Shown: piece by piece, positions 26,480-34,187 of the stretch
How positions within the stretch are numbered: the first letter of the stretch is position 1
How the letters are laid out: every line of letters starts with the position of its first letter
NCBI RefSeq assembly: GCF_002135205.1
Contig: NZ_NEFZ01000001.1
Span: 558,001-622,000, forward strand
Direction of reading: 5' to 3'
Length of the DNA: 64,000 nucleotides
DNA from: Acinetobacter sp. ANC 4204
GTDB taxonomy: Bacteria; Pseudomonadota; Gammaproteobacteria; Pseudomonadales; Moraxellaceae
The notes under the pieces: model-generated
The model's database searches: none
Told to the model about the DNA's origin: nothing
What the model saw: only the letters and a program-made list of their open reading frames with translations
Program-made: the position numbers and the translations under genes

Positions 26480-28198
26480 ATGCTCACAAACAATCTCTAT
26501 AACATTCTTATTCTTGCAGGGATTATCTTTGCTGCCCTCGTCATTATCGGCATTATTATTGCCCGTTTATACCGTCGTTCAAGCAAAGAAATTTCTTTTG
26601 TTCGTACTGGTTTTGGTGGTGAAAAAGTCATTTTAGGTGGAGGTGCAATTGTACTACCAGTCCTGCATGAAATTATCCCTGTCAATATGAATACCCTGCG
26701 CTTAGAAGTTCGTCGTGCCGATGACCAAGCACTAATTACTCGTGACCGTATGCGCGTCGACGTGATGGCAGAATTCTATGTTCGTGTAAAGCCTATGGCT
26801 GAGTCGATTGCAATTGCCGCGCAAACCTTGGGTCAAAAAACCATGTCGCCGAATGAGTTAAAAAACTTAGTCGAAGGTAAATTTGTGGACTCACTGCGTG
26901 CCGTTGCCGCAGAAATGGCGATGGAAGAATTACATGAAAAGCGTGTAGATTTCGTGCAAAAAGTACAACAAGTGGTGTCTGAAGACTTGCATAAAAACGG
27001 CTTAGAACTTGAAACTGTGTCTTTAACAGGTCTAGACCAAACAGGCTTTAAATATTTTAACCCGCAAAATGCCTTCGATGCTGAGGGTTTAACCAAGCTA
27101 ACTGAAACCATTGAAGACCGCCGTCGTAAACGAAATCACATCGAGCAAGATGCTGACCTTGCCATTAAAACCAAAAACCTAGAAGCAGAACAAGCACGCT
27201 TGCAGATCTTACGCGAAGAAGAATACGCAAAACTACAACAAGAACGTGAAATTGCGGTTCGTCGTGCAGAACAACTGGCCGAGATTGCTTCTCAAGAAGC
27301 TGTGAAAAAACGTGAAGCAGAAGAGGCACGTATTGCAGCTGAACGTGAAGTTGAACTAAAACGCATCAGTGCTGCACGAGATGTAGAAAGTCAAAATATT
27401 CAAAAATCACAAATTATTGAACAAGCTCAGGTTGAACAGAAGAAAACTATTGAACTTGCAGAACAGTCTCGTGCCATTGCAATTGCTGAAAAATCGCGTG
27501 AAGAATCCGAAGCCAAAGCCTCTGCTGACCGTGCTCGTGCTGAAGCGGTTAAAGCTGAAGAAGAAGTGATTACAGTCCGTGAAACACAACGTGCTGAGCG
27601 TCAAAAAGCTGTTGAATTGGTCGCTGCAAAACAAGCCGCTGAGAAAGATGCAATTGCGATTACCGTGGCTGCTGAAGCAGGTAAGCAAGCCGCTGCAGAT
27701 GATGCCGAAGCAGTTCGTATTGCAGCAGAAGCTCAAGCCGAGCAAGCTCGCTTAAAAGCTAAAGGTGAATCAGATGCCAAAATTCTTTTAGCGCAGGCGA
27801 TGGAAAAACAATACCAAGTCGATGCTGATGGTACACGTGCAGTGAATGAAGCTAACAATGTACTGTCCCCTGAACAGGTGGAAATGCAAATTCGTTTGGC
27901 GCTATTGAAATACTTACCAGAAATCATTCGTGAAAGCGTTAAACCAATGGAAAACATTGATGACATTAAGATCTTACAAGTCAATGGCTTAGGAAATGTA
28001 GGCGCAGTATCATCAACATCCGCAGATGGCACAGAACAATCCTCTGTAGCACTGTCCGATCAGGTGGTAAACAGTGCCCTACGCTATCGCACTCAAGCAC
28101 CTTTGATTGATAGTTTAATGAATGAACTAGGGATTCAAGGCGGTGACATTAATGGCTTAACCCAAAGTTTAAAACCACAAAATGTAAAAAGTGCATAA
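26480..28198 (+). CDS. yqiK: Flotillin-family protein YqiK
   Basis: 572 residues. An N-terminal membrane helix (ILILAGIIFAALVIIGIIIARLY, about 9-31) is followed by an SPFH/PHB domain (FVRTGFGGEKVILGGGAIVLP; MRVDVMAEFYVRV). A long coiled coil of Glu/Ala/Arg repeats runs from about 215 to 450 (AEREVELKRISAARDVESQ and similar), and the tail contains the oligomerisation-type region EQVEMQIRLALLKYLPEI. Flotillins form large ring-like scaffolds and affect membrane fluidity. Co-transcribed with yqiJ; terminator directly downstream. Confidence 0.93.
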   Translation: MLTNNLYNILILAGIIFAALVIIGIIIARLYRRSSKEISFVRTGFGGEKVILGGGAIVLPVLHEIIPVNMNTLRLEVRRADDQALITRDRMRVDVMAEFYVRVKPMAESIAIAAQTLGQKTMSPNELKNLVEGKFVDSLRAVAAEMAMEELHEKRVDFVQKVQQVVSEDLHKNGLELETVSLTGLDQTGFKYFNPQNAFDAEGLTKLTETIEDRRRKRNHIEQDADLAIKTKNLEAEQARLQILREEEYAKLQQEREIAVRRAEQLAEIASQEAVKKREAEEARIAAEREVELKRISAARDVESQNIQKSQIIEQAQVEQKKTIELAEQSRAIAIAEKSREESEAKASADRARAEAVKAEEEVITVRETQRAERQKAVELVAAKQAAEKDAIAITVAAEAGKQAAADDAEAVRIAAEAQAEQARLKAKGESDAKILLAQAMEKQYQVDADGTRAVNEANNVLSPEQVEMQIRLALLKYLPEIIRESVKPMENIDDIKILQVNGLGNVGAVSSTSADGTEQSSVALSDQVVNSALRYRTQAPLIDSLMNELGIQGGDINGLTQSLKPQNVKSA

Positions 28199-28210
28199 AT
28201 TTTCATATCT

Positions 28211-28242
28211 AAAAAACGCGACGATGAGTCGCGTTTTTTATT
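28211..28242 (+). terminator. Terminator after yqiK
   Basis: Stem AACGCGAC / GTCGCGTT flanked by an A-run and a T-run. Confidence 0.88.
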
Positions 28243-28477
28243 CCGTTATCACAGCTTTATCGCTTAAAAGAGGGAAACAGACATTTCAAAAAATCCACTA
28301 AACATCTGATTTAAATTCCAAACTGCCCTCATCCCTACTGAAATTAAAGCACTGTTTAGCCGAAACCTAACATCATATTTTTGATGTTTAAAGTCTCCTA
28401 TACGGAGCCTATGCAAGCATTCTTATTGAGAATATGCTGAACCTATTTGAGCTACACTCTGTATTCACACGTAATCT

Positions 28478-28909
28478 TTAAAACAGTCGCACCCAAAAAA
28501 TTCGTATCAACTGCCCACGATCATAGGGAAAACTTGAAAGGTACTCATATCCAATTTTATTTCTTTTGTTAACCTTAATTTCTACACCATAACCAAATGA
28601 AATGCTAAGCGCATCCAAATCAGAACTGTGAAACTCTCCAGTCCCTAATTTATGGCTCAAACTATCTACATTGTAGGCTGTATAGTTAAATACTCGGATA
28701 TACTCATTCTCATAAAAATCATTATTCATCAGTGTATAATTTTTTTCTTCTTCTTCATGTTGTTCCGCTAAGTCCTGATAATGATGAAAGATTTCATCGC
28801 CCATAAACTCAACCAAATAGACATCTTCATTTTCAGCATAGGCCGTATTAATCGGTAACCATAACAACAATAAAAAACGACAAAAGCACAAATGAATGGA
28901 ATTCAACAT
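28478..28909 (-). CDS. Secreted or periplasmic protein of unknown function
   Basis: 143 residues from the ATG at 28909, chosen because it gives a clean signal peptide (FLLLLWLPINTAYA, cut before ENEDVYLVEF). The frame stays open 27 codons further upstream, and neither start has a good ribosome site. The mature part is acidic then beta-rich (LDALSISFGYGVEIKVNKRNKIGYEYLSSF), which recalls a small outer-membrane-barrel fragment, but no family is recognised. Between the yqiJK terminator and the second repeat copy, in what looks like an accessory gap. Confidence 0.5.
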   Translation of the reverse strand: MLNSIHLCFCRFLLLLWLPINTAYAENEDVYLVEFMGDEIFHHYQDLAEQHEEEEKNYTLMNNDFYENEYIRVFNYTAYNVDSLSHKLGTGEFHSSDLDALSISFGYGVEIKVNKRNKIGYEYLSSFPYDRGQLIRIFWVRLF

Positions 28910-29077
28910 CTGTAATACTGTTCTACGAAAAATTAGTATATAAATAAAGAATATAACATAGCCATTCAATAAAATAGCGATCGCAAGCAATACAAAATAT
29001 CCATGACTTTGGCTTTAGCTGCAATCCTCACTGTTTTTGTTCAACAGCTTTAGCAGCTTATGACCATACAATAGATT

Positions 29078-29277
29078 TCTTGCATCAGTCATTTTTTGAG
29101 CTGTATTGAAATCACAATGAAAGTTCCTTCTCCTTTGTAAAGGAAAGGGCTAGAGAGAGGATTTATAGGAAGAATCCACCTTCATTCTAACCTTTTCAAC
29201 AAGAGAGAAGTGATGTTCAACACTTATTTTATTGCCAATGAATGATCATTTTTTAACTTTTGCAAGAGTTCTAATGC
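29078..29277. repeat. Dispersed intergenic repeat, copy B
   Basis: About 200 bp similar to 19498-19697 in the same orientation, with scattered substitutions and small indels. It occupies most of the 480-bp gap before the PNAG-hydrolase-like gene. No open frame is conserved. Confidence 0.7.
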
Positions 29278-29392
29278 CTTGCGGTTTAATCTACCTACAA
29301 ATTTAAGCTCACACAAGCATACATAAAAACGCCCCTCACGCTTGGCTTTTCGATTACAGTATTTATTCATACTCTGTTTTTCATGAAACACC

Positions 29393-30631
29393 ATGGTTTA
29401 TTTTTTAAAGCATAAAAAACTGAACATATTACTCACCTGTATAACCACACTGCCCCTGTTCGCATGTAATGTTATACATCAACCAACGCCTCCCGTTCTG
29501 ATCAAAAACCACCCAATAGATACCATTGTTGCAGAGTATCAAGCACAAAATATTCAACTTTCTACCGCAACAAAAATTGATCAGATGCGCATTATGCATA
29601 TTGATCTAGACTATGTTTTCGACCCCAATAAAAAACAGCAACAGCAAAATATTCAAACCCTAATTTCTCGCATTCAACAGATTCAGCCGAATACCATTTT
29701 TCTACAAGCTTTTGCCGACCCAGATGCTAATGGTTCAGCAGACCAAGTTTATTTTGAAAATAGACATATTCCAACGCGTGATAATTTATTCCCGCAAGTT
29801 TTGCGCGAAATTCGACAACAAACTCAGGTAAAGCAAGTCTATGCATGGCTTCCTCTCATCGCATGGGAATTTCCTCGACAAGACCAATTACAATATGTGG
29901 AAAACAGTCAAAAAGTTTCAAATGCTTATATTCGTATCAGCCCCTTTGAGCCTAAGAATATAAAATTGGTTACTGAGATATTCAATGATTTTATAAGCAG
30001 AAATAAAGTCGACGGCATTTTGTACCATGACGACATAACCCTTAATGATCATGAAGATGTATCTATCGTAGCCGAAAAAATGTATGGAGCATGGGGATTT
30101 AAAGATCTATCTATGCTCCGTGATCCAAAGCACCCTGAACAGTTTAAATTTGCACAGTATAAAACTGCTTATTTGGACCAGTTTGCAGCGGGCTTAAGCC
30201 AAGTTTTAAGAAAACAGCAGCCGAATTTACTCACTGCTCGTAACATGTATGCACCAGTTGTGCTCAATCCAAAGAGTGAACAGTGGTTTAGTCAATCCCA
30301 AGCCAGTACCCTAGCCTATTATGACTATAATGCAATTATGGCGATGCCTTATATGGAGGATAGTCCGAATCATCGTCAATTTTACTTGGACCTGATTGCT
30401 CAGGCCAAAAAATACGACCCAAACTTGGATCGTACTATTTTTGAACTTCAAGCCATCAACTGGAAAAATAATCAGAAAATTTCCAGCTCTGAGCTCGCTG
30501 AAACCATGCAGTTACTTAAACAACACGGCGTTAAGCATTTTGGTTATTATCCAGATGATTTTGTACAACAACATCCACACGCAGCGGCTTTGAATCCAGT
30601 GTTTTCGCCTGATCATTTAGATCATAAGTAG
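29393..30631 (+). CDS. Stand-alone PgaB C-terminal-type PNAG glycoside hydrolase (GH153-like) lipoprotein
   Basis: 412 residues. The signal peptide ends in the lipobox LFAC (Cys25), so it is a lipoprotein. The whole mature protein corresponds to the C-terminal half of E. coli PgaB: MRIMHIDLDYVFDPN near 65, FLQAFADPDANG near 103, VYAWLPLIAWEF near 149, the acidic active-site motif ILYHDD (HDD at 212-214), and MAMPY and FGYYPDDF near the end. That domain binds and cleaves partly deacetylated poly-N-acetylglucosamine. No deacetylase domain is present. It is convergent with pgaABCD and its last 101 nt overlap the end of pgaD. It probably trims or releases PNAG. Confidence 0.85.
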   Translation: MVYFLKHKKLNILLTCITTLPLFACNVIHQPTPPVLIKNHPIDTIVAEYQAQNIQLSTATKIDQMRIMHIDLDYVFDPNKKQQQQNIQTLISRIQQIQPNTIFLQAFADPDANGSADQVYFENRHIPTRDNLFPQVLREIRQQTQVKQVYAWLPLIAWEFPRQDQLQYVENSQKVSNAYIRISPFEPKNIKLVTEIFNDFISRNKVDGILYHDDITLNDHEDVSIVAEKMYGAWGFKDLSMLRDPKHPEQFKFAQYKTAYLDQFAAGLSQVLRKQQPNLLTARNMYAPVVLNPKSEQWFSQSQASTLAYYDYNAIMAMPYMEDSPNHRQFYLDLIAQAKKYDPNLDRTIFELQAINWKNNQKISSSELAETMQLLKQHGVKHFGYYPDDFVQQHPHAAALNPVFSPDHLDHK

Positions 30632-31091
30632 TCAGTTCACCATCCTCACTGTAGTGTAAGGTAATGTTGTCTGCATATTGCAAACGTTTAATATCTGTCG
30701 TGCTGACACGAAAACTATGCGCAAGTTCAGATGGCATGACATTGCTCGGAAATAAGCGCTTTTCATTATTATGAAACCGATACCAATTATAACTCGCCCA
30801 AATAAACAGACACAGAATGAAAAACGTAATCAACCCTGTTAAATGAAACAGATTCAAGGGCTTCCGTGGCATTTCTGCCACAATCAATTGCTCATAAACC
30901 AAGCTTCCTTCAAATAACCAAAACAGAACTGTGAGTAATGGTAAAAACAACCACATCCACGTGATCCATCCAAGCGCCAACAGACTATAACCTGCTGTTT
31001 TATTTCGAACATATTCTGGTCGGTCTATATAGCTAGGGATGTCTAGTAAGTTTTCATCAGTAATTATTTTAAAGTTTTCAGTTTTTTGCAT
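30531..31091 (-). CDS. pgaD: PNAG biosynthesis protein PgaD
   Basis: 186 residues from the ATG at 31091, which has GAGGAG upstream; a GTG at 31115 is less likely. Two membrane helices (LLALGWITWMWLFLPLLTVLFWLF and TGLITFFILCLFIWASYNWY) and a cytoplasmic C-terminal tail match the PgaD family. PgaD stabilises the synthase PgaC and, in E. coli, shares c-di-GMP binding with it. The start overlaps the end of pgaC by 14 nt. Its 3' end overlaps the convergent hydrolase gene by 101 nt. Confidence 0.9.
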   Translation of the reverse strand: MQKTENFKIITDENLLDIPSYIDRPEYVRNKTAGYSLLALGWITWMWLFLPLLTVLFWLFEGSLVYEQLIVAEMPRKPLNLFHLTGLITFFILCLFIWASYNWYRFHNNEKRLFPSNVMPSELAHSFRVSTTDIKRLQYADNITLHYSEDGELTTYDLNDQAKTLDSKPLRVDVVVQNHLDNNQNA

Positions 31092-32352
31092 CTTTGGTCT
31101 CTCCTCTAAAACCACGGTCTGGACTCACCCATCGAGCACGCTTTTGCGTTTTCAATAAGGTTTTCGGTACAGAAACGACTGTTGTCATCATGGTTAACAG
31201 CCAAAAGAACAGTGGATACCAAATCACCCAAAAATAATTTCTCAAAATACGACCACGATCATATCGGTTATCAATCATCAAACTGACAAAGAACTGAATA
31301 AGGCAGGTAACCCCTAAAATTACCCCATACCACTGCGGGATAAAGGACTGAATCGCCCACTCACCAGGTAATGGAAAAAACAAACCGTAGAGATATAAAA
31401 TAATGATACCGAACATCACATAGGCCCAGAGAATACTGATCATAGACTCAATCGCGACTGGCCACATACGGCGTAAACGCCAGTTAAACATTTGTTTGCT
31501 ATAGGCCAATAAGACCTCTATTCCACCTTGCGCCCAACGTAAACGTTGCTTCCATAAGCCGATAAAGGTCTCTGGCATATAAATATAGCCGAGTGCATTT
31601 GGCACATAGTGCAGATCCCAATGGTCAAATTGCAAACGCCATGACACATCAATATCTTCAGTAATCATGTCGTCACGCCAGTATCCAATACGATCCAAAG
31701 CAGTTTTACGGAATCCGACCAATACCCCAGACACTGTAAAGATCCGACCATAAGTCCGTTGTGAACGTTTAATGAGACCAATAATAGATGAGAACTCGCC
31801 CACCTGAATTTTGCCTAAAATACTTGAACGGTTGATAATTCGAGGGTTCCCCGTCACAGCCCCCACACGTGGAAATCGTGTTAAATGGTGCATCATCCAT
31901 AGCACAGCATGTGGGTGCAATAAAGCGTCACCATCTATACAAATCAGATATTCATGCTGACTGACCATAGCTCCCGCTTTTAGTGCATAAGCTTTTCCTT
32001 GGTTTTCAGCCAGATGCACCACACGTAAACGTGAGTAAGTTTGCTGTAACTCATCTAGAATTTCAGCGGTTTTATCGCTACTGCCATCATTAATCGCAAT
32101 CACTTCAAAGTCAGGATATTGCGTTTGCATGGCGTATTTAATGGTTTCTCGAACTTGATCTTCTTCATTGAAACAAGGAATCAAAATACTACAGGCATGC
32201 TCACTTGGTTGTGGAACATCATTCTCCCGATATTCACGTTTTAAATAGAACCATATTCCGCCTGCAATCCATAGCCAAGCCATAAAGAGTGGATATAAAA
32301 ATGCAAAACCAAAATAGTAGTCGCTAAATCTTAAATTAAATAACCATTGCAT
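31078..32352 (-). CDS. pgaC: Poly-beta-1,6-N-acetylglucosamine synthase PgaC
   Basis: 424 residues, processive family 2 glycosyltransferase that polymerises UDP-GlcNAc and feeds the chain through the inner membrane. Visible motifs: SILIPCFNEEDQVRETI, AINDGSSDKT, the DxD-type ICIDGDALLHP, the catalytic acid TEDIDVSW, and the processivity motif QRLRWAQGG. Membrane helices lie at the N-terminus and in three stretches after residue 300. The start ATG overlaps the pgaB stop (TAATG), so translation is coupled. Confidence 0.96.
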   Translation of the reverse strand: MQWLFNLRFSDYYFGFAFLYPLFMAWLWIAGGIWFYLKREYRENDVPQPSEHACSILIPCFNEEDQVRETIKYAMQTQYPDFEVIAINDGSSDKTAEILDELQQTYSRLRVVHLAENQGKAYALKAGAMVSQHEYLICIDGDALLHPHAVLWMMHHLTRFPRVGAVTGNPRIINRSSILGKIQVGEFSSIIGLIKRSQRTYGRIFTVSGVLVGFRKTALDRIGYWRDDMITEDIDVSWRLQFDHWDLHYVPNALGYIYMPETFIGLWKQRLRWAQGGIEVLLAYSKQMFNWRLRRMWPVAIESMISILWAYVMFGIIILYLYGLFFPLPGEWAIQSFIPQWYGVILGVTCLIQFFVSLMIDNRYDRGRILRNYFWVIWYPLFFWLLTMMTTVVSVPKTLLKTQKRARWVSPDRGFRGETKDAKN

Positions 32353-34187
32353 TATTTTTTCTCCAAAACTTTTTGAGTAAATGGATCGCGGTAATTCAAT
32401 GGGCTGCTATTTAAACTCAGCTCAGGATAAAAATTTTGATGAATCACTTTCGCAAGATTAAAGCTGTAATTATTTACACCTACTTTTTGAATCGCTAAAC
32501 TTCTCAGTTGTTGATAACTCTTTTTGAGCTGTTTTACCTGTTGGGTGCTAAGCGGAGTTTGGACATTAAAGCTCGCAATCAAATACTGCTGCTCTTTTTC
32601 ATTCAAAGTTTTAAGTTGTTTAACAAAGGCATTAAATACCTCTGGTTGTTGGATAGGATCTAGCTCAACATAAAGAAAATCTGCATACTCTAAGGTATAG
32701 TCTAATAAAGGCTTTAAACCGTCTAACTGGGTTTTTTCTAAATTAACTTTCAGCGCTGTTTGGTAATTATTACTGATATTGGCATAGTACTTTGCCTGCT
32801 CCTTGCTTCGCTCTTTGATTTTAAAGACGCGATTTACTTGAGCTTCGCAATTAGGAGTCCATTTTTGCTGACCGATCGCGCAGTCTAGCATCGAACCCGT
32901 ATCCAACATTAACCCTTCAATCGAGCTATTATTCTTTACCAAGTCAGCCGTCAACATCGCAAGGTCTACATTCTGTTCAGTTTCCAAGCTGATTGGGAGC
33001 TCGGCATAAACACGGTTAGCAATACGTGTTCGTGACTGCCATACCACACGATTCAGCATATCTTGCTGCATTTTCAACTGCCGATTGGGGAAATATGCAG
33101 CATCAATTTTTCCATCACCGTTGCTATCTGACACGGCTTTAAGAATCAAGGTATTGGTTTTTAAACCGTCAACACGATCCAATAACTGTCCGAGTTTCTG
33201 ATTAAACTGCTCATTATCGGCCGATTGCATTTCTGCTAAATCAAAACGCAAAAAACTCTTCCGCTGCTTATAAGGTGCTCGGACATAATTCAAAAACTCC
33301 AACATTTCCTGATTAATCATTTCAGGTGTTGGGTTATCCATAATCAAAGCACGTTGATATGTTTTTACCGAGTCTGCCAGGGGTGCAACACTACCTAAAC
33401 TAAAAGACATCGGTAAGCCTGCTTTAGCTGCCAATTCTTCACTTTCCGCAGTGACTGCACCATAAGGCCAGAAAATAGCGCGACTATTTATAGCCAGCTC
33501 ACGATCTAATACCTGTTTTGATTTTTTTAAGTCGGCAACCACTCGACTGCGATATTCAGCCTCTGTTTCATAAGTTTTTTGTTTTTCAAAATATTGACGA
33601 GTAATGGCTGCTGGTTCCATATTTTGCTGTGGGTTCGCCAAAATGCCACGGTGTAAATTATCAGAGTGAGATACAAATTCAGCATAACCTGATGCAGCCA
33701 TTTCACGCATTTGTGGCCATGTCATTAAGTTGCCTACACCGTATGCCTCATAGGCATCTTTGGTATTACCATTAATCCAGCTGGTTGGTATTGCAAATAC
33801 TGCTGGCGTTTTATACTGCTTTAACAGTGGAAAAACCCGGTTATAACTACTCAATGCCCCATCATCAAAAGTTAATAGTAAAGCCTTGTTAGGTAATATT
33901 TTTTTTCCCTGCCTTGCCAGCCAAATATCTTCTAGACGAATCGGCTGCCACCCTTCACGCTGTATCCACTCTAGATACTGCGCCAGATTTTTGGTGCTAA
34001 TCGCGTACACATCACGATCACCACTTTTTGCAACATCATCCCGTACATCATGAAAAGTTAAAGTCACAAACTGATTATCTTGTAATTTAATTTGTTTAGG
34101 TTTTTGCAATTCTGCATATGAAAGGTTTGGAACAACAAGTGTTCCCGTTAAACTCATTGCGATTAATATATTGATGAATTTTTTCAT
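32352..34187 (-). CDS. pgaB: PNAG N-deacetylase PgaB with a degenerate C-terminal domain
   Basis: 611 residues. Signal peptide ends SYA before ELQ; there is no lipobox Cys, unlike E. coli PgaB. The deacetylase domain (NodB/CE4 type) is intact: TFDDG with Asp108/109 and the metal ligands in SHSDNLH (His174, His179). The C-terminal half (about 310-611) still aligns with the PNAG-hydrolase domain (RFDLAEMQ, SNGDGKIDAAYFPNRQL) but the His-Asp-Asp active site is replaced by LMLDTG (about 426-431). It should still deacetylate PNAG for export but probably cannot cleave it. Overlaps pgaA and pgaC by TAATG junctions. Confidence 0.93.
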   Translation of the reverse strand: MKKFINILIAMSLTGTLVVPNLSYAELQKPKQIKLQDNQFVTLTFHDVRDDVAKSGDRDVYAISTKNLAQYLEWIQREGWQPIRLEDIWLARQGKKILPNKALLLTFDDGALSSYNRVFPLLKQYKTPAVFAIPTSWINGNTKDAYEAYGVGNLMTWPQMREMAASGYAEFVSHSDNLHRGILANPQQNMEPAAITRQYFEKQKTYETEAEYRSRVVADLKKSKQVLDRELAINSRAIFWPYGAVTAESEELAAKAGLPMSFSLGSVAPLADSVKTYQRALIMDNPTPEMINQEMLEFLNYVRAPYKQRKSFLRFDLAEMQSADNEQFNQKLGQLLDRVDGLKTNTLILKAVSDSNGDGKIDAAYFPNRQLKMQQDMLNRVVWQSRTRIANRVYAELPISLETEQNVDLAMLTADLVKNNSSIEGLMLDTGSMLDCAIGQQKWTPNCEAQVNRVFKIKERSKEQAKYYANISNNYQTALKVNLEKTQLDGLKPLLDYTLEYADFLYVELDPIQQPEVFNAFVKQLKTLNEKEQQYLIASFNVQTPLSTQQVKQLKKSYQQLRSLAIQKVGVNNYSFNLAKVIHQNFYPELSLNSSPLNYRDPFTQKVLEKK

